Of a stretch of 19,180 nt of DNA, positions 7,831-14,382 are shown piece by piece. The translations under genes and the position numbers were made by a program. A model generated the notes under the pieces. It did not search any database. It worked only from the letters and a program-made list of their open reading frames with translations, and was not told the DNA's origin. Positions within the stretch are counted from its first letter, which is position 1. Each line of letters begins with the position of its first letter. Source of the DNA: Halomonas sp. GTDB taxonomy: Bacteria > Pseudomonadota > Gammaproteobacteria > Pseudomonadales > Halomonadaceae. The stretch spans positions 1 to 19,180 of the forward strand of contig SKVX01000004.1 in the NCBI GenBank assembly GCA_007129225.1. The letters run 5' to 3'.

Positions 7831-8577
7831 TCAGCCCATGAACTGACCACCGTTGATATCGATGTTGGCCCCGGTAATGAACCCCGACTCCTTGTCGGCC
7901 AGGAAGACGACCAGTCGCGCAATCTCTTCCGGCGTACCATAGCGCTTGACCGGGATGGTCTCGCGGATCGCCTCGCGCACATTCTCCGGAATCTTCATGA
8001 TCATGTCGGTGGCAATGTAGCCCGGCGACACGGTGTTGACGGTGATTCCCTTAGTGGCGGTCTCCTGGGCCAACGCCATGGTGAGGCCATGCATGCCTGC
8101 CTTGGCGGCAGAGTAGTTGACCTGGCCAAATTGCCCCTTGCGGCCGTTGATCGAGGAGATGTTGATGATGCGACCGTACTTCTGGTCGAGCATGGTCCCG
8201 ATGACGCTACGGCAGGTGTTGAAGACGCTGTTGAGGTTGGTGTCGATGACCTCGTGCCACTGCTCGGCGGTCATCTTCTTCAAGGTGCCGTCCCGGGTGA
8301 TACCGGCACAGTTGACCAGCACACTGACGGGGCCATGCTTCTCCTCGATCTCCTTGATGCCAGCCTCACACGCTTCGAAGCTGGTCAGGTCGACGCCCGA
8401 CAGGGCGATATTGTCAAAGCCATCGGCCTTCTGGGTCTCCAGCCAGGTCTTTGCCTTCTCCGGGTTATGATAACCGGCAACCACGAGATAGCCCGCTGAG
8501 GCCAGGCTGCGACATATCGACGAGCCGATACCACCGGTTCCGCCGGTTACCCAGGCAACGGGTGCTGTTTGGGTCAT
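7831..8577 (-). CDS. phaB: Acetoacetyl-CoA reductase (NADPH)
   Basis: This short-chain dehydrogenase reduces acetoacetyl-CoA to (R)-3-hydroxybutyryl-CoA, the monomer for polyhydroxybutyrate. The nucleotide-binding motif TGGTGGIG is at 11-18 and NCAG at 89-92. The catalytic residues N114, S142, Y155 and K159 are in place. GRKGQFGQVNYSAAKAGMHG, AQETATKGITVNTVSPGYIA and the C-terminal GGQFMG closely resemble PhaB of Cupriavidus and differ from FabG. Length 248 residues is standard. The start ATG is preceded by a strong GGGAGG site. No phaA or phaC lies next to it, so the pathway genes are dispersed, or phaC is elsewhere. The upstream 200 bp hold a hairpin and the promoter of the divergent tRNA gene. 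Confidence 0.93.
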   Translation of the reverse strand: MTQTAPVAWVTGGTGGIGSSICRSLASAGYLVVAGYHNPEKAKTWLETQKADGFDNIALSGVDLTSFEACEAGIKEIEEKHGPVSVLVNCAGITRDGTLKKMTAEQWHEVIDTNLNSVFNTCRSVIGTMLDQKYGRIINISSINGRKGQFGQVNYSAAKAGMHGLTMALAQETATKGITVNTVSPGYIATDMIMKIPENVREAIRETIPVKRYGTPEEIARLVVFLADKESGFITGANIDINGGQFMG

Positions 8578-8648
8578 ATTCCACCTCCCTGATCATGACG
8601 CATACTTATGCAGAATGGCTTGACCTGAAGCAGCAGGCAAGCTGTAAC

Positions 8649-8685
8649 AGGATGCTTCCTGAAAGGCTCCCCCTTCAAGCATCCT
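8649..8685. repeat. Perfect 9-bp inverted repeat upstream of phaB
   Basis: AGGATGCTT at 8649-8657 and AAGCATCCT at 8677-8685 form a perfect stem around a 19-base loop. The loop itself can extend the stem with GAAAGG opposite CCCTTC (one mismatch). The near arm is 72 bp before the phaB ATG, in a region without a gene. It could be a dyad operator or a hairpin at the 5' end of the phaB transcript. It is not a tRNA, and I do not recognise it as a known riboswitch. Confidence 0.6.
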
Positions 8686-8690
8686 TTGTG

Positions 8691-8696
8691 ATTATG
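8691..8696 (-). promoter_or_regulatory. Candidate -10 element for phaB
   Basis: CATAAT (5 of 6) on the minus strand sits just upstream of the inverted repeat, so a transcript would start near 8684, at the edge of the repeat. No good -35 is seen at the right distance. If right, the repeat becomes a hairpin at the 5' end of the mRNA. Confidence 0.25.
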
Positions 8697-8735
8697 GACC
8701 CTTGAGCGACAAGTGCACGATCATCGGCCGCCCCC

Positions 8736-8763
8736 TTGACATGGCGCAGAAAAAGCGTAGTAT
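8736..8763 (+). promoter_or_regulatory. Promoter of the initiator tRNA gene
   Basis: A perfect TTGACA at 8736-8741 is separated by 16 bp from TAGTAT at 8758-8763, 14 bp before the mature tRNA 5' end. The discriminator after the -10 is GC-containing (TCGCACC), as is common for growth-rate-controlled stable RNA promoters. This is the best sigma-70 promoter in the window. Confidence 0.8.
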
Positions 8764-8777
8764 TCGCACCACGTTGA

Positions 8778-8854
<77 letters not shown>

Positions 8855-8864
8855 AATTCGAAAG

Positions 8865-8892
8865 AACCGAGGCCACAAGCCTCGGTTTTTTT
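8865..8892 (+). terminator. Rho-independent terminator after tRNA-fMet
   Basis: AACCGAGGC (8865-8873) and GCCTCGGTT (8879-8887) form a 9-bp stem with a CACAA loop, running into a tract of seven T (8886-8892). It starts 11 bp after the tRNA CCA end. On the minus strand the stem is followed by TTCTTTC, so it could also stop the PP2C operon transcript. The remaining 60 bp to the PP2C stop show nothing clear. Confidence 0.9.
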
Positions 8893-8953
8893 ATTGGGCG
8901 CCATCACGACGACCGTCGTCGGTTCGCTTTCCATTCAACGTCAGCGGCCCCGG

Positions 8954-9832
8954 CTACCCTTGTACGTTCTCCTGGAGCGGCAGGTCGCGCGCAGCCAGGG
9001 CGATGCTGCGATCATCGCCACTGGTGCCGCGACAGAAGGCATCGCTGTAGAAAAGCCGAACCAGGTCGCGTTGACGCAGCCGGCCCCGCCGCAGGTCGTC
9101 TAGCCAGTGGCTGAGCTGGCCCGACACCCGCTCGCCGCCAAGCGAGACCAGCTTCTCGGCCGCACCGTCGCTCATGGCCGCCATGCCGGTCACTTGCGCG
9201 ATATCGCGGCAGCCCCACTGCACCTGGTCGGGTGACAGGCGCTCATCGACGAAAACCGTCTGGTTGGCGAATTCGCCCTTGCCGGGCTCGCCCAGGGTGC
9301 CGAGCTCCGGCATGAGAACGGGCTCACTCGACTCCACCCCGGCTTCGACGGGTACGGCCTGCTCCACCACCAGGGCCCCGTCACCGACCTTGAGCCATAG
9401 CAACCGAACCTGCCCCGCCACGACGAGCAGCAGGGTACAGCGCAAGTCGCGAACCGAGCGTTGCTGCGCCACCGCCAGGTCTTTCAGGGCACCCTGGGCA
9501 TGCCTGACCAGCATCCGCGCGAACGCCTCTTTGTCCGCCGCCTCGGGGGGCGCCACGCTATCCAGCAACTGCCCCACCTGGACCTCCAGGGTATCCAGCA
9601 GGCGCAGCAGGGCCGTTACCACGGCCTGGGCGCCCCGGTCGGAGGCCGGTGAACTGCCGGCACCGTCGGCCACCACCAGCACGGGGTGCCGGCCAGCAGC
9701 CGTACCGGCGGCATCCTGACAAGGCATTGCCGTGGGAGCCTCCAGGTGCGCCAGCCCCGGCACCGCCGTGGCCAGGGTCGCCCAGGTTCCCTCCTGTCGC
9801 TCAGTATCGATAGGACTCAGCTCATCTGGCAT
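8954..9832 (-). CDS. PP2C-type serine/threonine phosphatase, PphC/YegK-like
   Basis: This metal-dependent protein phosphatase probably reverses phosphorylation made by the adjacent kinase. With the ATG at 9832 it has 292 residues. PP2C metal-binding acidic motifs are visible: QDA at 39-41, VADGAGSS around D56, MSDGAAEK around D222, and SGDDRS with D273/D274. The overall arrangement fits the PP2C_2 family that includes E. coli YegK (PphC). The ATG has AGGT five bases upstream and overlaps the kinase 3' end by 11 bp, so translation is likely coupled. A GTG at 9889 (preceded by GGAAG) would add 19 arginine-rich residues and increase the overlap to 68 bp; I consider it less likely. It is the last gene of the VWA-kinase-phosphatase operon. 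Confidence 0.85.
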   Translation of the reverse strand: MPDELSPIDTERQEGTWATLATAVPGLAHLEAPTAMPCQDAAGTAAGRHPVLVVADGAGSSPASDRGAQAVVTALLRLLDTLEVQVGQLLDSVAPPEAADKEAFARMLVRHAQGALKDLAVAQQRSVRDLRCTLLLVVAGQVRLLWLKVGDGALVVEQAVPVEAGVESSEPVLMPELGTLGEPGKGEFANQTVFVDERLSPDQVQWGCRDIAQVTGMAAMSDGAAEKLVSLGGERVSGQLSHWLDDLRRGRLRQRDLVRLFYSDAFCRGTSGDDRSIALAARDLPLQENVQG

Positions 9833-10805
9833 GCAACACCTGCGACGTCTGCTTCGCACTGGGCCTGGCGAGCTCTCGTGGACACTCACCGGCTTCCAGC
9901 TGCTGGCGGTACATCGTCAAGGCCGCATGCCACTGCGGCAGTGTCGCGCGACGGCTTGGCGCGTTGGCGCCCGCGGTGAAGGTGGTAACGAACATGTCGC
10001 GAATGCCCTCGGGCAGCGCCCGCCAAAGGTCATACCAGACCCCCTGTGGCACATCACGCTGGCCGTGACCGTAGGCGAAGTTGCCACGCCGTAGATTACG
10101 GACCGGGTCGTCGCCGCCGACGATGTCGTAGGGGTGGCGACCCAGCATCAGGCACTTGAAGAGCACGATGGCAAGGGAGAACGCCTCGCTGCGGGGCGTA
10201 CGCACGATATCGCGAAAGGCCACGCCCTGATGCTCCTTGGGGGTCATGTCGGGGCTGCCCACCGGGCAGGGGTAGAAGGTGCCGCCCATGCGCAACTGGT
10301 AACTGTCGCAGTCGATCAGCGTGACCTCCTGGGTCGAGGGCACGCAGAAGACATTGTTGAGGTTATAGTCGCCGATGCAGACACCGGCACGATGCAGCTG
10401 CTGGACGATCTCGACGAAGCGGATCAGGTAGTCGACGATCTGACGGCGGTCCAGCCCCGGGAAGTAGCGCTGATAAAGCAGGGCATGGGCCAAAAAGCCC
10501 ATCTTGACGCCGCGGGCCCGATACATGGCGAAGCCGATCCAGCGGTGCTTGTCGTCGAAGACGCGGATCAAGGGCCAACAGACGTCGCGGGTCATATGGG
10601 CATCGCGCAGCTCGCGCATGGCTTCCACCTTGCGGTGCAGCTCGTCGCCACGCTTCTCGAGGACCTCCGGGTAGTACCACTTGACGATCACGTCGGGGCG
10701 CTCCTGGAGGGCGAAGATCTCACCCTCCCCACCGCGCTCCAGGCGCTTGCCGAGCCGGCGTGTCTTGCCCAGCGAATCCGTCACGACCTTTGCCCGCAAT
10801 GCCAC
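9822..10805 (-). CDS. Divergent protein kinase, YegI-like (kinase domain only)
   Basis: This is a predicted cytoplasmic serine/threonine kinase of 327 residues. A glycine-rich loop (GGEGEIF at 25-31) precedes the putative ATP-binding lysine K42 (VIVKWY). The catalytic loop reads HRAGVCIGDYNLNN, so the usual HRD is replaced by IGD, with catalytic D146 and metal-binding N151. The DFG position is DCD (D165). SPDMTPKE may replace the APE motif, and the helix-F region is RSEAFSLAIVLFKCLMLGRHPY-like. This pattern matches the YegI family of E. coli, which is known as an atypical Ser/Thr kinase. E. coli YegI is longer; here the protein ends soon after the kinase fold. The start is GTG at 10805 with AAGGAGG four bases upstream, 34 bp after the VWA stop. 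No transmembrane segment is visible. Confidence 0.82.
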   Translation of the reverse strand: MALRAKVVTDSLGKTRRLGKRLERGGEGEIFALQERPDVIVKWYYPEVLEKRGDELHRKVEAMRELRDAHMTRDVCWPLIRVFDDKHRWIGFAMYRARGVKMGFLAHALLYQRYFPGLDRRQIVDYLIRFVEIVQQLHRAGVCIGDYNLNNVFCVPSTQEVTLIDCDSYQLRMGGTFYPCPVGSPDMTPKEHQGVAFRDIVRTPRSEAFSLAIVLFKCLMLGRHPYDIVGGDDPVRNLRRGNFAYGHGQRDVPQGVWYDLWRALPEGIRDMFVTTFTAGANAPSRRATLPQWHAALTMYRQQLEAGECPRELARPSAKQTSQVLHAR

Positions 10806-10839
10806 TAGACCTCCTTCCCATCGACGCGTCGGGGCATGC

Positions 10840-11508
10840 TCAGATACTGTCCCAGCTGTCAGTCGGTGGCAGCCGGACCTGTTCGGTGGTCGAAGCCGAG
10901 GCGGAGACGCGGCTCATGCTGGCCGAGAGCCAGAGGAAGAACTCGCGAAACTTCAAGCCGTCGAGGCGCTTGGCCGGACGCGTCGAAAAGGCGCTGAGCG
11001 CCTCGAGATCGGCCTCCTCCACCCCGACCGGCATCACCACCATCTTGCGCTGCTGCGCCAGGGAGCGGGCCCTGGCCGATACCGCCTGCCACTGATCGGT
11101 GGGAACGCCGTCGCTGATGACCACCAGCCAGGGCTGGTAATAGGCGACACCGGCCTTGCGGTAGGCTGCCGTGCGCTCCTCCAGCCGGTCCAGCGCCAGC
11201 TCCATGGCGGCCCCCAGCGGGGTGAGCCCGGATGCGGCGAAGTGACGACACTGGGAGATGTTCATCGCGGTGGTGAACGGCAGCTGCTCGGTGACCTTGC
11301 CTCCCGCCGTGATGACGCCAAGCTCGACCGAGCAGGCGGCCATGTCATCCTCCTTGATCGCGGAGATGAAGGCCTGAACGCCAGAATTCAGCTCGCGTAT
11401 GGGCTGCCCGAACATCGAGGCGGAGGTGTCCAGCACCAGCATGCAGGCGCAGCGAGGAGAAGGGTTATCGATCAGGTCGCTACTGCTGTTGAGTTGGTAT
11501 GTCGCCAT
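10840..11508 (-). CDS. von Willebrand A domain protein, YegL/TerY-like
   Basis: This is a 222-residue single-domain VWA protein. The metal-ion-dependent adhesion site is complete: DTSAS (D27, S29, S31), T96 in SGLTPLGAA, and D133 in ISDGVPTD. Such domains bind a partner through a divalent metal; here the partner is probably the kinase, the phosphatase or their substrate. Length and sequence style match E. coli YegL (about 219 residues) and TerY of tellurite-resistance-type loci. The ATG at 11508 has AGGAG six bases upstream; an upstream in-frame start at 11598 would add 30 unconserved residues and is rejected. It is the first gene of the operon and is divergent from cnoX across 199 bp, where a weak extended -10 (TGGTAGTCT on the minus strand) is the only promoter-like signal I see. 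Confidence 0.87.
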   Translation of the reverse strand: MATYQLNSSSDLIDNPSPRCACMLVLDTSASMFGQPIRELNSGVQAFISAIKEDDMAACSVELGVITAGGKVTEQLPFTTAMNISQCRHFAASGLTPLGAAMELALDRLEERTAAYRKAGVAYYQPWLVVISDGVPTDQWQAVSARARSLAQQRKMVVMPVGVEEADLEALSAFSTRPAKRLDGLKFREFFLWLSASMSRVSASASTTEQVRLPPTDSWDSI

Positions 11509-11707
11509 CGGCGGCTCCTCGTATCGTGACGCCTGGCACCGTTCCGGCCAGACGAATCCGAGACTACCACAGCCCTTGCCGGGATGCCCCGCCGGCATGG
11601 CCCGATCGCCAACGCCAGGCTGAAACGATTCGCACCCCTGCCCTTGAATCTTGGACCCGTCACCCGCATCTATCGGACAAATTCACCTTCATGAAAGGTC
11701 CATGCCC

Positions 11708-12634
11708 ATGTCGATCGTCGATCCCCGCAGCGGTGCTCCCCTGACGCCTCCCGAGCCCGCCCCGTCGTCTGCAGCGGCTCCGAGCGATGAGCAATTGATC
11801 ATCGACGTCGATCGCAACAACATCCAGCAGTTGCTGGAGTTCTCCACCCAGGTGCCTGTGCTACTCGACTGCTGGGCCCCCTGGTGCGAGCCCTGCAAGG
11901 CCCTGATGCCCATCCTGGAAAAGCTCACCCGGGAGCACAACGGTGCCTTCATCCTGGCCAAGCTCAATATCGAAGACAACCAGGATATTGCTGCCCAGTT
12001 GGGCGTGCGCTCGGTTCCCGACGTCAAGCTGATCAGCCAGGGCGGCCTGGTCGATCACTTCCAGGGCGCGCTCCCCGAGAAGGAGATCCGTGAGTGGCTC
12101 GGGCGCTATTTTCCCGCCCCAGAAGACGCCTCGGCCAGCCCCGAGGAAAAGGCTGCCGAAGCCCTCGCCCAAGGCGACACCGAAACGGCGCGCACCCTCT
12201 ATGAGGAGCTGGTTCAGCAGCACCCTGAGCACTATGGCTATCAGGTGGAACTGGCTCGGACTCTGGTGGCTGAGGAGCGCAGCGAGGAGGCGCTGGCATT
12301 GCTAGACAACTTGCCACCCGAGGAGCGGGACGCCCCGCCGGCCCGGGGAGTCCGTGCCAGCGTGGAATTCAGGGAGGAAGCGCCCACCAGCGAGGAGCTG
12401 GAAGCCCTGGCCGGGCGCGACGACAGCGAAGCCCGGTTCAAGCGCGCGCTGCGCCAGGTGGCCGACGGCCATTACGAGGCCGGGCTGGAAGCCCTGCTGA
12501 CACTGATGCAGGCGGACCGCGCCTATGGCGACGACGCCGCCCGAAAGACTCTGTTGCGAGTATTCGATGCCCTGGGCGCCGATCATCCACTGACCGTGAC
12601 CTATCGTCGTCGACTCTTCGCCCTGCTCTACTGA
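11708..12634 (+). CDS. cnoX: CnoX/YbbN thioredoxin-TPR chaperone (chaperedoxin)
   Basis: CnoX proteins hold unfolding substrates under oxidative stress and hand them to GroEL/DnaK. Residues about 30-115 form a thioredoxin fold with active site WCEPCK (C60, C63) and cis-proline P104 (SVPDVKL). About 120-305 are TPR-like helices, ending in YRRRLFALLY, nearly the same as the last residues of E. coli YbbN. Unlike E. coli YbbN, which lacks the CxxC pair, this protein keeps both cysteines plus C55, so it may act as an oxidoreductase as known for some other CnoX proteins. It has 308 residues, with a proline- and alanine-rich N-terminal extension. The ATG at 11708 has AAAGG nine bases upstream; the ATG at 11702 is possible. 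A TTG further up (11651) is unlikely. Confidence 0.92.
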   Translation: MSIVDPRSGAPLTPPEPAPSSAAAPSDEQLIIDVDRNNIQQLLEFSTQVPVLLDCWAPWCEPCKALMPILEKLTREHNGAFILAKLNIEDNQDIAAQLGVRSVPDVKLISQGGLVDHFQGALPEKEIREWLGRYFPAPEDASASPEEKAAEALAQGDTETARTLYEELVQQHPEHYGYQVELARTLVAEERSEEALALLDNLPPEERDAPPARGVRASVEFREEAPTSEELEALAGRDDSEARFKRALRQVADGHYEAGLEALLTLMQADRAYGDDAARKTLLRVFDALGADHPLTVTYRRRLFALLY

Positions 12635-12677
12635 GACCGTCGGTATCGAGCACCATGGCGCAGGATGGATCGAACCA

Positions 12678-12709
12678 GGAGGCTGCCCCACCAGGGGACG
12701 TCTCCTTTT
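12678..12709 (+). terminator. Weak stem-loop terminator after cnoX
   Basis: An interrupted stem (GGAG with CTCC, CCCC with GGGG, two internal mismatched bases) between 12678 and 12705 ends in CCTTTTC. It lies just before the convergent lyase stop, 43 bp after the cnoX stop. The stem is imperfect, so confidence is low. Confidence 0.35.
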
Positions 12710-12713
12710 CAGT

Positions 12714-13892
12714 TCACCGCTTCAACACACCATCGAGTCGGGCCAGTGCCTCCTCGAGCTGAGTGGCGGTAGTGCCGAAGTTGAGGCGGACGAACCCAGG
12801 CCAGCCGAAATCACTGCCATCGGAGAGGGCCACTCCGGCATCCTCCAGCAGCACCTGCTGGGGTGAACCCGCGCTCCCTGCCAGCCCTTCGGCGCCACGC
12901 AGGTCCAGCCATGCAAGGTAGGTGGACTGGGGCATGCCCATGGCAACACCGGGCCAGTCGGCCACCCGATCGGCAAGGGTGCGGCGATGACCACGCAGCA
13001 CCTCGAGCAGCACCCGGCGCCACGGGTTGCCATGGGCATAGGCCGCCTCGGCAGCCACCAGGCCGAGCACGTTGCCGACAGGCATCAGGCCACGAAGGGC
13101 CTCGGCAAAGCGATGACGCAGCGCCTCGTTCTCGATCACGGCACAGGCCGTGGTCAAGCCGGCCAGATTGAAGGTCTTGGAGGGCGCCCAGAGGGTGATC
13201 GTGCGGGCAGCCAGCTCGGGAAAGACCGCTGCAAGCGGGCGATGCGTGGCACCCGACTCCAGCAGCAGGTCACAGTGCAGCTCATCGGAGACCAGCAGCA
13301 GGTCGTGGCGCTCCACCAGCTCCGCCAGGGCGGCCAGCTCCTCATGGCGCCAGACCCGGCCAGTGGGGTTGTGGGGGTGGCACCAGAGCAGCAGGCGGGT
13401 CCGTGGGGTGATGGCTGCTTCCAGCGCCTCGATGTCGAGGTACCACTGCTCGCCCGACGCCTGGGGCGGAGCCATCGCCGCCCGCTGGGGCAGCCGCCCC
13501 GTTCGCTCGGCCACCTTGAGGAAGGGCGGGTAGATCGGCGTGATGGTCAACACGCCGTCACCCGGCTCGGTCAGGGCCAGGCTGGCCAGATGCAGCGCCG
13601 GCACCACGCCGGGTAACCACAGCTGCCATGCGGGCTCGATCTCCCAGCCGTACTCGCTGGCACTCCACTCGCATAGAGTCCGGCGTAGCGAGTCGGGTAC
13701 CATGCCATAGCCGTAGACCCCGTGGTCGACCCTTGCCCGCAACGCCTCGATGACCGCTGGCGGTGAGCGAAAGTCCATGTCGGCCACCCAAAGTGGCAGC
13801 ACACTGGCGTCGTAGCGGTGCCATTTCTGCGAAGGCCACGTTCCCTGTTCGGGGTGGCGACGCTCGACAGGCGTGGCAAAATCGAACTCCAT
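12714..13892 (-). CDS. PatB/MalY-type C-S lyase (cystathionine beta-lyase-like)
   Basis: This is a fold-type I PLP enzyme of 392 residues, probably a beta-lyase that cleaves the C-S bond of cystathionine or related S-conjugates to thiol, pyruvate and ammonia. LPLWVADMDF at about 32-41 is the PatB/MalY signature. HPHNPTGR carries the cofactor-contacting N175, SDE includes D203, and APSKTFNLAG contains the Schiff-base lysine K239. The C-terminal VRLNFGT has the carboxylate-binding arginine. MalY proteins can also act as regulators, but substrate and moonlighting role cannot be read here. The ATG at 13892 has AGGA six bases upstream; a longer reading from 13931 would run into the divergent neighbour. 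It starts only 25 bp from the opposite gene's start, so both promoters must lie within coding sequence. Confidence 0.92.
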   Translation of the reverse strand: MEFDFATPVERRHPEQGTWPSQKWHRYDASVLPLWVADMDFRSPPAVIEALRARVDHGVYGYGMVPDSLRRTLCEWSASEYGWEIEPAWQLWLPGVVPALHLASLALTEPGDGVLTITPIYPPFLKVAERTGRLPQRAAMAPPQASGEQWYLDIEALEAAITPRTRLLLWCHPHNPTGRVWRHEELAALAELVERHDLLLVSDELHCDLLLESGATHRPLAAVFPELAARTITLWAPSKTFNLAGLTTACAVIENEALRHRFAEALRGLMPVGNVLGLVAAEAAYAHGNPWRRVLLEVLRGHRRTLADRVADWPGVAMGMPQSTYLAWLDLRGAEGLAGSAGSPQQVLLEDAGVALSDGSDFGWPGFVRLNFGTTATQLEEALARLDGVLKR

Positions 13893-13917
13893 GTTCTTTC
13901 CTCGGGAAGCAGCGACG

Positions 13918-14364
13918 ATGAGTGAAACCATGCCGCAAAGCGGCTTCTATGCCAAGGTACGTCGAGGCATGCCCGCCCTGATCGAACAGTGGCGCAAGCT
14001 GGGTAGTGGCGATTCGGACAGGCTGGCGCTGATTCTGGCCGAGACCGCCCGGGTGGCCAAGCTGGGCCAGCCTGATGAAACACCCGACGGAAACACGATG
14101 GCGGCCTGGAGCCATCCCGAGGCCGGCGCCGACATCCCGCTCTGGGCGGCGCGCACCGCTGCGTTCCTGCTGATTCAGATGCCGGCACGACCAGAGCCGC
14201 ATAGCGACGACGAGGCCTGCGCCTGGGCCTACTGCTGGCTGCTCAACCGCCACTTCGACGATGTGGAGGCCGCCCGGGCCGCTCTGCCTGACCATCTCCG
14301 GGACAAGCTCAGCCATGCAGTTGGCGCCGCCTGGGCCGATCGACAGGGCCTGCGGCTCGTCTAG
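13918..14364 (+). CDS. Conserved-looking hypothetical protein (148 aa)
   Basis: I do not recognise this protein. It is a soluble, mostly helical 148-residue polypeptide with no signal peptide or membrane segment. Noticeable features are WRKLGSGDSDRLALILAETARVAKLGQPDE near the N-terminus (given here only as a helical, charged stretch), TAAFLLIQMP in the middle and the tryptophan-rich CAWAYCWLLNRHFDDVE. The ATG at 13918 has GGAAG eight bases upstream; an upstream in-frame ATG at 13873 would overlap the divergent lyase start and is not favoured. It is followed after 18 bp by a membrane protein gene on the same strand, so the two are probably co-transcribed. Confidence 0.72.
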   Translation: MSETMPQSGFYAKVRRGMPALIEQWRKLGSGDSDRLALILAETARVAKLGQPDETPDGNTMAAWSHPEAGADIPLWAARTAAFLLIQMPARPEPHSDDEACAWAYCWLLNRHFDDVEAARAALPDHLRDKLSHAVGAAWADRQGLRLV

Positions 14365-14382
14365 ACCACAAGGACTCACCGC

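Noticed and set aside
7810..8499. 229-codon open frame opposite phaB
   Set aside because: Antisense to a certain gene; low-information valine/glycine/aspartate-rich translation.
8907..8921. Small palindrome CGACGA-CCG-TCGTCG
   Set aside because: Only six base pairs in GC-rich sequence, with no T-tract; could be chance.
10681..11529. 282-codon open frame opposite the VWA and kinase genes
   Set aside because: Shadow of two well-supported genes; no recognisable motif and no ribosome-binding site that stands out.
11509..11598. N-terminal extension of the VWA protein
   Set aside because: The internal ATG has an excellent AGGAG site and gives the expected family length.
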